DNA of 64,000 bases, from contig NZ_JAKWBE010000016.1 in assembly GCF_022513565.1 (NCBI RefSeq), positions 113,442-177,441 of the forward strand. The letters are read 5' to 3'. This DNA comes from Streptomyces gilvus (GTDB lineage: Bacteria > Actinomycetota > Actinomycetes > Streptomycetales > Streptomycetaceae). Position numbers and translations under genes: made by a program. Below the pieces are notes generated by a model, which made no database searches, was not told where the DNA came from, and saw nothing but the letters and a program-made list of their open reading frames with translations. Positions within the stretch are counted from its first letter, which is position 1, and each line of letters starts with the position of its first letter. Positions 51,573 through 59,181 of this stretch are shown piece by piece.

Positions 51573-51748
51573 GACATCCCCTGCTTCCGACTTGTGCCGC
51601 GGTTCATGACGGGCCCTGCTTTTGATGCGTGCCGCGGTTCATGACGGGCGCCCGCTTCCGATAGGCGCCCCGGTTCATGACAGGCCTGCTTCCGACGTGT
51701 GCCCCGGTTCATCGCAGACCCGCTTCCGACTCGTACCGCCGTTCATGA
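51569..51748. repeat. Six-copy 34-36 bp repeat of the ArsA stop/start junction
   Basis: TCATGA (or TCATCG once) recurs at 51569, 51604, 51639, 51675, 51709 and 51743, each within a degenerate unit of about 35 bp (on the minus strand CGGAAGCAGGnCnTGTCATGA then ACCGCGGCACAnGT). The first unit read on the minus strand contains the TGA of the upstream gene and the last contains the ATG of the downstream gene. The simplest reading is tandem amplification of an originally overlapping stop/start junction. Confidence 0.92.
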
Positions 51749-52720
51749 CAGGTTCTGCTTCCGCAGTTCCCTGGCCAGCTCGTACAGGCCCGCCAGGTCC
51801 ATGCCCTCGGCGAGCAGCGGCAGTTCGTGCAGCGGCAGGCCCAGTTCGGTGAGGACCGAGCGCTGTTCGTGCTCCAGCGCGTACCGCTCGGCGTACTCCT
51901 CCGCCTGCCGCAGCAGCGGGTCGACCAGCTTCTCTGCGTGCCCGCCACGCCGCGCGCCGCCGAGACCGGCCGCCGACAGCGCTTTCGCGAGGGAGGAACG
52001 CGGCACGCTGCGGACGAGTTCCAGGTCCGTGCCGTCCAACACCTCCGGGCGCACCATGTTGACGATGATCCGGCCCACCGGCAGCTTCGCGGCGCGCAGT
52101 TCGGCGATCCCGTCCGCGGTCTCCTGGACGGGCATCTCCTCCAGCAAGGTCACCAGGTGCACGGCCGTCTCCGGCGACTTCAGCACCCGCATCACGGCCT
52201 GCGCCTGATTGTGTATCGGCCCTATCTTCGCCAGGCCCGCCACCTCGTCGTTGACGTTCAGGAAGCGGGTGATGCGGCCGGTGGGGGGCGCGTCCATGAC
52301 GACGTAGTCGTAGGTGAAGCGCCCGCTCTTCTCCTTGCGCCGCACCGCCTCGCACGCCTTGCCGGTCAGGAGCACGTCCCTGAGGCCCGGGGCGATGGTG
52401 GTGGCGAAGTCGATCGCGCCGAGCTTCTTCAGCGCTCTGCCGGCACCCCCGAGCTTGTAGAACATCTGGAGGTAGTCCAGAAGGGCCAGTTCGGGATCGA
52501 TGGCGAGGGCGTACACCTCCCCGCCCCCGGGAGCGACGGCGATCTTCCGCTCCTCATAGGGCAGCGCTTCCGTCTCGAAGAGCTGCGCGATGCCCTGGCG
52601 CCCCTCGACCTCGACGAGAAGCGTCCGCTTCCCCTCGGTCGCGAGGGCCAACGCGAGAGCGGCGGCGACCGTGGTCTTTCCGGTCCCGCCCTTGCCGCTG
52701 ACGACCTGGAGCCTGCTCAC
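51743..52720 (-). CDS. Get3/ArsA-like ATPase, first subunit (BagA-like)
   Basis: A 325-residue P-loop ATPase. Walker A VVSGKGGTGKTTVAAALALAL keeps the signature Lys before the GGTGKTT. VVMDAPPTGRITRFLN is the switch II region and IIVNMVRP another conserved strand. The C-terminus ends with a helical bundle part (LPLHELPLLAEGMDLAGLYEL). It corresponds from memory to Rv3679. With the downstream gene it should form an asymmetric dimer at the membrane; the client is unknown in Streptomyces. Spacing to the partner is 170 bases of tandem repeat rather than the usual overlap. Confidence 0.9.
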   Translation of the reverse strand: MSRLQVVSGKGGTGKTTVAAALALALATEGKRTLLVEVEGRQGIAQLFETEALPYEERKIAVAPGGGEVYALAIDPELALLDYLQMFYKLGGAGRALKKLGAIDFATTIAPGLRDVLLTGKACEAVRRKEKSGRFTYDYVVMDAPPTGRITRFLNVNDEVAGLAKIGPIHNQAQAVMRVLKSPETAVHLVTLLEEMPVQETADGIAELRAAKLPVGRIIVNMVRPEVLDGTDLELVRSVPRSSLAKALSAAGLGGARRGGHAEKLVDPLLRQAEEYAERYALEHEQRSVLTELGLPLHELPLLAEGMDLAGLYELARELRKQNLS

Positions 52721-52779
52721 GTCTTCGAGCCTAACCAGTACGCCCGCGACCTACGCGGCAGCCTGTGGATAACAGCGGC

Positions 52780-52785
52780 TACAGT
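52780..52785 (+). promoter_or_regulatory. -10 hexamer for a leaderless DUF4177/RidA message
   Basis: TACAGT is followed by seven bases and the ATG of the DUF4177 gene, with no ribosome binding site between them. The position predicts transcription starting at the start codon. Confidence 0.45.
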
Positions 52786-52792
52786 CAGCCAC

Positions 52793-52951
52793 ATGACCAA
52801 GTGGGAATACGCAACCGTGCCCCTGCTCGTCCACGCCACGAAGCAGATCCTGGACACCTGGGGCGAGGACGGCTGGGAGCTCGTCCAGGTCGTGCCCGGG
52901 CCCAACAACCCCGAGCAGCTGGTGGCCTACCTGAAGCGGGAGAAGCAGTAA
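52793..52951 (+). CDS. DUF4177-family small protein
   Basis: A 52-residue protein, MTKWEYATVPLLVHATKQIL then DTWGEDGWELVQVVPG and a short basic end. The WEYxTVPL and GEDGWELVQV blocks are the DUF4177 signature. The function is unknown. It has no ribosome binding site; a TACAGT hexamer is seven bases upstream. The stop shares one base with the RidA start (TAATG), so the two are co-translated. The same pair order (small protein, RidA) occurs beside whiB4 in mycobacteria, as I recall. Confidence 0.88.
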   Translation: MTKWEYATVPLLVHATKQILDTWGEDGWELVQVVPGPNNPEQLVAYLKREKQ

Positions 52952-53415
52952 TGGGCGCGGTCGAGGCGAGGCTCGCCGAACTGGGCCTGACGCTTCCCGA
53001 GGTCGTCCCGCCGCTGGCCGCGTACCAGCCGGCCGTCCAGTCGGGCGGGTATGTCTACACGGCCGGCCAGCTGCCGATGGTGGAGGGCAAGCTGCCGGTC
53101 ACGGGCAAGGTCGGCGCCGAGGTCACGGCGGAGGAGGCCAAGGACCTGGCCCGCACCTGCGCCCTCAACGCGCTGGCGGCGGTGAAGTCCGTCACCGGCG
53201 ACCTGGACCGGATCGCGCGCGTGGTGAAGGTCGTCGGCTTCGTCGCCTCGGCGGCCGACTTCACCGGCCAGCCCGGTGTGGTCAACGGGGCGAGCGAACT
53301 GCTCGGCGAGGTCCTCGGCGACAAGGGCGTGCACGCGCGCAGCGCGGTCGGCGTGGCGGTGCTGCCGCTGGACGCTCCGGTGGAGGTCGAGATCCAGGTC
53401 GAGCTCGTGCCGTAA
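52951..53415 (+). CDS. RidA/YjgF-family enamine/imine deaminase
   Basis: A 154-residue protein. GGYVYTAGQLPMVEGK, the basic HARSAVGVAVLPLDAPVEVEIQVEL end and the trimer-interface pattern mark the RidA family (the Arg in HARSAVG contacts the substrate carboxylate). RidA hydrolyses reactive enamines from PLP enzymes. It is coupled to the DUF4177 gene. Its position next to the ArsA-like pair and the NUDIX gene is conserved in actinobacteria. Confidence 0.9.
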   Translation: MGAVEARLAELGLTLPEVVPPLAAYQPAVQSGGYVYTAGQLPMVEGKLPVTGKVGAEVTAEEAKDLARTCALNALAAVKSVTGDLDRIARVVKVVGFVASAADFTGQPGVVNGASELLGEVLGDKGVHARSAVGVAVLPLDAPVEVEIQVELVP

Positions 53416-53416
53416 C

Positions 53417-53471
53417 GGCCGCTCTGACCTCGTCGGACCGCTCCGACCTCGTCGGACCGCTCTGACCTCGG
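53417..53471. repeat. Three-copy 19-bp tandem repeat after the RidA gene
   Basis: Units of GGACCGCTCTGACCTCGTC (19 bp) repeat nearly three times in the gap between the RidA and NUDIX genes. No dyad is apparent. Confidence 0.85.
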
Positions 53472-53479
53472 GGGACCTC

Positions 53480-53508
53480 TCGAACATTCGCGCACCACGG
53501 GATAGCCT
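53480..53508 (+). promoter_or_regulatory. Promoter of the NUDIX/MBL operon
   Basis: TCGAAC (53480-53485), 17 bases, then TAGCCT (53503-53508), then six bases and ATG. No ribosome binding site lies before the ATG. A leaderless transcript is likely. Confidence 0.5.
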
Positions 53509-53514
53509 CCGCCC

Positions 53515-54384
53515 ATGGCGAATGGGCAGTGGTTTCCGCAGGTCTGGCCGGAACGCATCCGGGCGCTCGCCGAGGGCACCCTCACTCCGGTCGTCCCGAA
53601 GCGTGCGGCGACCGTCATGCTCCTGAAGGACACCGACGGCGGTCCCGCCGTCCACATGCTGCGCAGACGCGCCTCCATGGCCTTCGCCGGAGGCGTGTAC
53701 GCGTATCCGGGCGGCGGGGTCGACCCCCGGGACGACGAGCGCCAGATCCGCTGGGCGGGCCCCACGCGCGCGTGGTGGGCCAACCGGCTCGGCGTCGACG
53801 AGGCGAGCGCCCAGGCGATCGTCTGCGCGGCCGTGCGGGAGACGTACGAGGAGGCGGGCGTCCTGCTCGCCGGGCCGTCCGCGGACTCCGTGGTCGGCGA
53901 CACCACGGGCGAGGGCTGGGAGGCCGACCGCGCGGCCCTGGTCGCCCGCGACTTCTCCTTCGCCGAGTTCCTGGACCGTCGCGGTCTCGTCCTGCGCTCG
54001 GACCTGCTGGGCGCCTGGACCCGCTGGATCACGCCGGAGTTCGAGACCCGCCGCTACGACACGTGGTTCTTCGTCGCCGCCCTGCCGCACGGCCAGCGCA
54101 CCCGCAACGCGTCCACGGAGGCCGACCGGACGGTGTGGATCCGGCCTCCGGAGGCCGCCGACGGCTACGACAAGGGCGAGCTGCTGATGATGCCGCCCAC
54201 CATCGCGACCCTGCGCCAGCTGGCCCCGTACGCCACGGCCGAGGAGGCGCTGGCTGCGGCCCCGGGCCGTGACATGACCGCCGTACTGGCGCGGGCCCGG
54301 CTGCAGGACGGCGAGATCGTGCTGTCCTGGCCGGGTCACGACGAGTTCACCAAGCGCATCCCGACCGGTGGAGCCCCCGCATGA
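53515..54384 (+). CDS. NUDIX hydrolase
   Basis: A 289-residue NUDIX-fold protein. The box is split by an insertion, starting GGVYAYPGGGVDPRDDE and completing as CAAVRETYEEAGVLL (RExxEEAG). WITPEFETRRYDTWFFVAALP and WIRPPEA follow. The length and pattern resemble the long actinobacterial NUDIX group next to MBL hydrolases. The substrate is unknown, possibly an acyl-CoA or nucleoside diphosphate derivative. Its stop overlaps the MBL gene start by four bases. Confidence 0.9.
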   Translation: MANGQWFPQVWPERIRALAEGTLTPVVPKRAATVMLLKDTDGGPAVHMLRRRASMAFAGGVYAYPGGGVDPRDDERQIRWAGPTRAWWANRLGVDEASAQAIVCAAVRETYEEAGVLLAGPSADSVVGDTTGEGWEADRAALVARDFSFAEFLDRRGLVLRSDLLGAWTRWITPEFETRRYDTWFFVAALPHGQRTRNASTEADRTVWIRPPEAADGYDKGELLMMPPTIATLRQLAPYATAEEALAAAPGRDMTAVLARARLQDGEIVLSWPGHDEFTKRIPTGGAPA

Positions 54385-55211
54385 CCGACACAGCAGCCCT
54401 CCCCGGCCGGCCCCGCGGTGGGGTCTCCTCCGGGCCCGCCACCGCGCGGGCCGTGAATGTGCTGGCCCCCAACGCCTCGCCGATGACCCTGGACGGCACG
54501 AACACCTGGATCCTCGCCGAGCCGGACTCCGAACTCGCGGTGGTCGTCGATCCCGGGCCGCTGGACGAGGGCCATCTGCGCGCGGTCGTCGACACCGCCG
54601 AGAAGGCCGGCAGGCGGGTCGCGCTGACCCTGCTGACCCACGGCCACCCGGACCACGCCGAGGGCGCCGCGCGCTTCGCCGAGCTCACCGGTACGAAGGT
54701 ACGGGCCCTGGACCCGGCGCTGCGGCTGGGCGACGAGGGGCTGGGCGCCGGGGACGCGGTTACCGTCGGCGGTCTGGAGCTCAGGGTCGTACCGACGCCC
54801 GGGCACACCTCTGACTCGCTGTGCTTCCATCTCCCGGCCGACCAGGCGGTCCTGACCGGCGACACCGTCCTGGGCCGCGGTACGACGGTCGTGGCGCACC
54901 CCGACGGCCGTCTCGGCGACTACCTGGACTCGCTGCGCCGGTTGCGCTCCCTGACGGTCGACGACGGCGTCCACACCGTCCTCCCCGGTCACGGCCCGGT
55001 CCTGGAGGACGCGCAGGGCGCCGTCGAGTTCTACCTCACCCACCGCGCCCACCGCCTCGCCCAGGTCGAGACGGCCGTCGAGGACGGCTACAGCACCCCC
55101 TCCGAGGTCGTCGCCCACGTCTACGCCGACGTCGACCGCTCCCTGTGGCCGGCCGCGGAGCTGTCGGTGCGCGCCCAGCTGGACTACCTGGAGGAGCACG
55201 GTCTGATCTAG
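54381..55211 (+). CDS. MBL-fold metallo-hydrolase
   Basis: A 276-residue metallo-beta-lactamase-fold protein of the LACTB2-like group. Metal motif THGHPDHAEG, then TPGHTSDSLCF, TGDTVLGRG and LPGHGPV give the second His/Asp set. A C-terminal winged-helix-like region follows (LAQVETAVEDGYSTPSEVVAHVYADV). LACTB2-type enzymes are single-strand RNA endonucleases or thioester hydrolases. From memory the mycobacterial homologue is Rv3677c, adjacent to crp. Coupled to the NUDIX gene. Confidence 0.9.
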   Translation: MTDTAALPGRPRGGVSSGPATARAVNVLAPNASPMTLDGTNTWILAEPDSELAVVVDPGPLDEGHLRAVVDTAEKAGRRVALTLLTHGHPDHAEGAARFAELTGTKVRALDPALRLGDEGLGAGDAVTVGGLELRVVPTPGHTSDSLCFHLPADQAVLTGDTVLGRGTTVVAHPDGRLGDYLDSLRRLRSLTVDDGVHTVLPGHGPVLEDAQGAVEFYLTHRAHRLAQVETAVEDGYSTPSEVVAHVYADVDRSLWPAAELSVRAQLDYLEEHGLI

Positions 55212-55228
55212 GGCCTGACGAGGGGACC

Positions 55229-56047
55229 TCAGGGCCGGGGAGTCTTCACGCCGTGCACGCGTGCGTACTCGTCGGCGAGCCAGGGCCCGAGGTCGTCGAC
55301 GTACGACCGCAGCACGGCCGGATCCCCGGTAGGTTCGTGGCCGAGCAGGGCGGCCGCGCGCAGCTGCTCGGCCCGCTCGGGGTAGTACGCGGCGAACGCC
55401 TCCGCCATCTCCGTCAGATCGCTGGTCCAGCCGCCCCAGCGGGGCATGACGAGCGTGAACCCGGTGCGCACGAGATGCCGTGACATGAACCGCACGAGGG
55501 GCCCGCGGGCCGCGTCCGTGTCGTCGGCGTCCGCGATCCGCCGACGCCAGCGGGGAAGCAACTCGGCGAGGTCGCCGTTGGTCTCGCGGGCGAGCAGGGA
55601 GTCGGGCCGGTAGCGCGGCAGGTACTCGGCGAGATCCTCCCCGAGCAGCGGCGTGCACATACAGGCCACGAACCACCCCAGGTCGTACGTCTCCGCCGCG
55701 CTCAGCAGCCGCGCCCGGCCGTACAGCAGCGTGCCGACGCCGTCGATCTCAGGGAACTCCTTGTCGAGCGCATCGCCCAGCGCCCGTACGGCGTCCCGGT
55801 CCGCGTCGGCCGGCTCGTGCTGGAGCGCGACCAGCAGATCCAGGTCGCTGCGCCCCACGCGCGCGGTGCCCCGCGGAACCGATCCGTAGAGGTACGCGCT
55901 GTGCAGCCGTGCCCCGAAGAGGTCCAGCAGCCGGTCACGAGCGGCGGCGACGACGGGGCGGAAGGCGTGCGGGACGCGCCCGAGGGAGCCCTCGCGCTCG
56001 ATGCAGCCCTGGGGATCGAGCCCCTTGGAGAGCATGTTGTCGGACAT
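55229..56047 (-). CDS. Nucleotidyltransferase-domain protein
   Basis: A 272-residue protein with a minimal nucleotidyltransferase motif, YLYGSVPRGTARVGRSDLDLLVAL (GS...D-x-D), followed by a helical domain containing RFMSRHLVRTGFTLVMPRWG. This pattern is close to streptomycin/spectinomycin adenylyltransferase-like stand-alone NTases of unknown substrate. The catalytic acidic pair is intact. It lies between the MBL gene (convergent) and crp (same strand, 36 bases), and could be co-transcribed downstream of crp. Confidence 0.8.
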   Translation of the reverse strand: MSDNMLSKGLDPQGCIEREGSLGRVPHAFRPVVAAARDRLLDLFGARLHSAYLYGSVPRGTARVGRSDLDLLVALQHEPADADRDAVRALGDALDKEFPEIDGVGTLLYGRARLLSAAETYDLGWFVACMCTPLLGEDLAEYLPRYRPDSLLARETNGDLAELLPRWRRRIADADDTDAARGPLVRFMSRHLVRTGFTLVMPRWGGWTSDLTEMAEAFAAYYPERAEQLRAAALLGHEPTGDPAVLRSYVDDLGPWLADEYARVHGVKTPRP

Positions 56048-56083
56048 GGCTCCCCTACATCAGCCGGAACTCCCTCAGGAGCG

Positions 56084-56758
56084 TCAGCGAGACCGCTTGG
56101 CGAGCCTCTCGACGTCCAGGAGGATCACCGCACGCGCCTCCAGGCGCAGCCATCCGCGCTGGGCGAAGTCCGCCAGCGCCTTGTTGACCGTCTCGCGCGA
56201 GGCGCCGACCAGCTGGGCCAGCTCCTCCTGCGTGAGGTCGTGGACCACGTGGATGCCCTCCTCGGACTGCACGCCGAAGCGGCGCGAGAGGTCCAGCAGG
56301 GCGCGGGCCACACGGCCGGGGACGTCCGAGAAGACCAGGTCGGACATCTGGTCGTTGGTCTTGCGCAGCCGTCGCGCGACGGCGCGCAGCAGGGCGCCGG
56401 CCACCTCGGGCCGTACGTTCAGCCAGGGCTGCAGGTCGCCGTGGCCCAGGCCGAGCAGCTTGACCTCGGTCAGCGCGGTGGCCGTGGCGGTGCGCGGGCC
56501 CGGGTCGAACAGCGACAGCTCGCCGATCAGCTCGCCGGGGCCGACGACGGCGAGCATGTTCTCGCGGCCGTCGGGCGAGGTGCGGTGCAGCTTGACCTTG
56601 CCCTCGGTGACGACATAGAGCCGGTCACCGGGGTCGCCCTCGTGGAAGAGCGAGTCACCGCGCGCGAGGGTCACCTCACTCATGGAGGCGCGGAGCTCCG
56701 CGGCCTGCTCGTCGTCGAGCGCCGCGAAGAGCGGGTTCCGCCGCAGAACGTCGTCCAC
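56084..56758 (-). CDS. crp: Cyclic AMP receptor protein Crp
   Basis: A 224-residue regulator, the length of S. coelicolor Crp. The cNMP-binding roll has GDRLYVVTEGKVKLHR and the phosphate-binding cassette GELIGELSLFDPGPRTATATA (Arg and Thr/Ser present). The dimer helix leads to a C-terminal helix-turn-helix (LTQEELAQLVGASRETVNKALADFAQRGWL). It controls germination, secondary metabolism and central carbon in Streptomyces. GTG 56758 is preceded by GGAGAG. A site matching the Crp consensus lies 91 bases upstream, suggesting autoregulation. Confidence 0.97.
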   Translation of the reverse strand: MDDVLRRNPLFAALDDEQAAELRASMSEVTLARGDSLFHEGDPGDRLYVVTEGKVKLHRTSPDGRENMLAVVGPGELIGELSLFDPGPRTATATALTEVKLLGLGHGDLQPWLNVRPEVAGALLRAVARRLRKTNDQMSDLVFSDVPGRVARALLDLSRRFGVQSEEGIHVVHDLTQEELAQLVGASRETVNKALADFAQRGWLRLEARAVILLDVERLAKRSR

Positions 56759-56848
56759 GAGTTCTCTCCTTGTCGACCTGCTCAGGGGATCTTGCTCCCC
56801 CTTGGTACCAGGGGTCCGTGTTCCCCATCTTGCCGGACGGTCCAAACA

Positions 56849-56862
56849 GTGTGATCTGTCAC
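56849..56862. promoter_or_regulatory. Putative Crp binding site (crp/nth divergent promoter)
   Basis: GTGTGATCTGTCAC fits the reported Streptomyces Crp consensus GTG-N6-GNCAC exactly and is part of the near-palindrome TGTGATCTGTCACA. It sits between the divergent crp and nth genes, 91 bases from the crp start and 104 bases from the nth start. Confidence 0.65.
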
Positions 56863-56953
56863 AAGGATGCCGCACAGGTGTCCCGGGGTGGGCGGCAGGG
56901 GTCCAATTGGCGGCCGATCCCCTGGGTCCGGGGCGGATGTCAGTGGCGGGCTC

Positions 56954-56959
56954 TAGGCT
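56954..56959 (+). promoter_or_regulatory. -10 hexamer for a leaderless nth message
   Basis: TAGGCT is followed by six bases and the GTG of nth, with no ribosome binding site between. Transcription is predicted to begin at the start codon. Confidence 0.45.
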
Positions 56960-56965
56960 GGCCGG

Positions 56966-58009
56966 GTGTCCAAAACGCCGGTGAGAGCACAGGCCAAGGG
57001 GGCTGGGCGGGTGGTTGTACGTCGTGATTCCGCTGTGGGCGAACAGAACTCCGGTGGCGGAAAGAAACCGGCAAAAGCGACAGAAGCGGTTCCGGTGAAG
57101 AAGGCGGCCGCGAAGCGGGCTGTGAAAAAGGCGGCTGTGCAGAAGGCGCCCGTGAAGAAGACGGTGGTGGCGCCCAAGAAGGCGACCGCCGCGGTGAAGG
57201 GCGCCCCGGCCGCGAAGACCGTCGCGCCCGCGAAGGGCGAGTCGCACACCGCCCTCGTACGCCGTGCCCGGCGGATCAACCGCGAGCTGGCCGAGGTGTA
57301 CCCGTACGCCCACCCGGAGCTGGACTTCGAGAACCCCTTCCAGCTGATCGTCGCCACGGTCCTGTCGGCCCAGACCACGGACCTGCGCGTGAACCAGACG
57401 ACACCGGCCCTGTTCGCCAAGTACCCGACCCCCGAGGACCTGGCCGCGGCCAACCCCGAGGAGGTCGAGGAGATCCTCCGCCCGACCGGGTTCTTCCGGG
57501 CCAAGACCAAGTCGGTGACAGGGCTGTCGAAGGGGATCGTCGAGCAGTTCGGCGGGGAGGTGCCCGGCCGTCTGGAAGACCTGGTCAAGCTGCCCGGTGT
57601 GGGCCGCAAGACCGCCTTCGTGGTGCTCGGCAACGCGTTCGGGCGCCCCGGCATCACCGTGGACACGCACTTCCAGCGGCTGGTCAGGCGGTGGCAGTGG
57701 ACCGCGGAGAGCGACCCGGACAAGATCGAGGCCGCCGTGGGAGCGCTTTTCCCGAAGAGCGACTGGACGGACCTGTCGCACCATGTGATCTGGCACGGCC
57801 GCCGCATCTGCCACGCCCGCAAGCCCGCCTGCGGCGCCTGCCCCATCGCCCCGCTCTGCCCGGCGTACGGCGAGGGCGAGACGGACCCCGAGAAGGCGAA
57901 GAAGCTCCTCAAGTACGAGAAGGGCGGCTTCCCGGGGCAGCGCCTCAATCCCCCGCAGTCCTATCTGGACGCGGGCGGCAAGCCGGCGCCTCCGCTGGGG
58001 GCCGGGTGA
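56966..58009 (+). CDS. nth: Endonuclease III with Lys/Ala-rich N-terminal tail
   Basis: A 347-residue DNA glycosylase/AP lyase. The core (about residues 92-347) has the helix-hairpin-helix LPGVGRKTAFVVLG with catalytic Lys, the catalytic Asp in TVDTHFQRLVRR, and the 4Fe-4S cluster Cys-x6-Cys-x2-Cys-x5-Cys (CHARKPACGACPIAPLC). The first 90 residues are an AK/PK-rich tail (VKKAAAKRAVKKAAVQK) like those of actinobacterial histone-like proteins, giving an extra non-specific DNA contact. It removes oxidised pyrimidines. The GTG start has TAGGCT six bases upstream and no ribosome binding site. Confidence 0.95.
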   Translation: MSKTPVRAQAKGAGRVVVRRDSAVGEQNSGGGKKPAKATEAVPVKKAAAKRAVKKAAVQKAPVKKTVVAPKKATAAVKGAPAAKTVAPAKGESHTALVRRARRINRELAEVYPYAHPELDFENPFQLIVATVLSAQTTDLRVNQTTPALFAKYPTPEDLAAANPEEVEEILRPTGFFRAKTKSVTGLSKGIVEQFGGEVPGRLEDLVKLPGVGRKTAFVVLGNAFGRPGITVDTHFQRLVRRWQWTAESDPDKIEAAVGALFPKSDWTDLSHHVIWHGRRICHARKPACGACPIAPLCPAYGEGETDPEKAKKLLKYEKGGFPGQRLNPPQSYLDAGGKPAPPLGAG

Positions 58010-58485
58010 CGGGGCGACTTCCGGCGCTGCGGGCGCCGTACACCGGTCGCCGAGCCAGGAGGGGTACGACGGCGGGCGGGCCGGACTCGGAAGCGGGCCG
58101 GCCGGGGCTCACGGCCGCGGTGGCGCGTGCCCGCCCGTTGCGCGAGGGGGCCGACGAGCGCAGACGTGCGTCGTCGTGCCCGCCCACAGGCGTGGGCTCG
58201 GGCTCCGAGGGCATGCGCGAACCGGTGCCCTGCGTTGGCCGCTGCCCTGGCGGTTGGCCGGCGCCCTGCGTTGGCTGTCGCCCCGGGGGTTGGCCGGCAT
58301 CTTGCGGTCGGCCTTCGCCTTGCGGTTGGCGGGGACCGAGGTCAGGGGTCCGGACCGTTTCCGTGGTCCCGTCGTCGGGGACCCGGACCCGGTCTCAGGG
58401 ACGGTCTCCGGGGTGATCTCAGGGTCGTGGCAGGAACGGGTGAGGGGGCCGTGGGCGTTGGACGGGCAGGACGACGGGGGTGGCG
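58010..58485. other. Gene-poor gap after nth with 36-bp repeats
   Basis: No convincing gene. A degenerate three-copy repeat of 36 bp starts at 58228, 58264 and 58300 (CCCTGCGTTGGC, then a G/C-rich body ending GGTTGGCCGGC). In mycobacteria a TlpA-like thioredoxin gene occupies this position; I see no remnant of it here. Confidence 0.55.
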
Positions 58486-59181
58486 ATGACGCGCACGAGT
58501 GATACGCGGGGCGGGGCGGTGACGGTCAGCAAGGAAGGCCTGCCCGACTGGCTGGATGCGGTGGTGCGGGCGGTGGAGACGGTTCAGCCGCAGCAGCTGA
58601 GCCGCTTCCTGCCCCCGGCCGACGGCGCGGGCCGGCAGTCGGCGGTGCTGGTGCTGTTCGGCGAGGGCGAGCGCGGCCCCGAGCTGCTGTTGATGGAGCG
58701 GGCCAGCTCGCTGCGCTCGCACGCCGGCCAGCCCTCGTTCCCCGGCGGCGCCCTCGACCCCGAGGACGGCGACCCGAAGGCCGACGGGCCGCTGCGGGCC
58801 GCTCTCCGCGAGGCCGAGGAGGAGACGGGGCTGGACCCGTCCGGCGTTCAGGTCTTCGGCGTCCTGCCCAAGCTGTACATCCCGGTCAGCGGCTTCGTGG
58901 TGACCCCGGTGATGGGGTGGTGGCGCGAGCCGAGTCCGGTCGGCGTGGTCGATCCGAACGAGACGGCGCGGGTCTTCACCGTCCCCGTGGCGGATCTCAC
59001 CAACCCCGACAACCGTGCGACGACCGTCCACCCCAGCGGCCACCGAGGTCCGGCATTCCTGGTCGAATCGGCCCTGGTGTGGGGCTTCACAGCCGGAATC
59101 ATCGACCGCCTGCTCCACTACTCCGGCTGGGAGCGCCCCTGGGACCGCGGCAAGCAGGTCCCGCTCGACTGGCGCTCATGA
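58486..59181 (+). CDS. CoA pyrophosphatase-like NUDIX hydrolase
   Basis: A 231-residue protein. AVLVLFGEGERGPELLLMERASSLRSHAGQPSFPGGALDPEDGD leads into the NUDIX box AALREAEEETGLDP. The LRSHAGQPSFPGG block upstream of the box is the CoA-specific UPF0035/PROSITE pattern. The family hydrolyses coenzyme A to 4'-phosphopantetheine and 3',5'-ADP. A GTG at 58480 is an alternative start. It lies just upstream of the MarP-like protease gene as in mycobacteria (Rv3672c). Confidence 0.88.
   Translation: MTRTSDTRGGAVTVSKEGLPDWLDAVVRAVETVQPQQLSRFLPPADGAGRQSAVLVLFGEGERGPELLLMERASSLRSHAGQPSFPGGALDPEDGDPKADGPLRAALREAEEETGLDPSGVQVFGVLPKLYIPVSGFVVTPVMGWWREPSPVGVVDPNETARVFTVPVADLTNPDNRATTVHPSGHRGPAFLVESALVWGFTAGIIDRLLHYSGWERPWDRGKQVPLDWRS

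Noticed and set aside
51569..51748. CRISPR-like or operator array
   Set aside because: Units are contiguous and derived from the adjoining stop/start junction, with no spacers and no conserved dyad except TCATGA.
58127..58489. 120-codon frame between nth and the CoA NUDIX gene
   Set aside because: It is built mostly from the 36-bp repeat, with no start context or recognisable fold.
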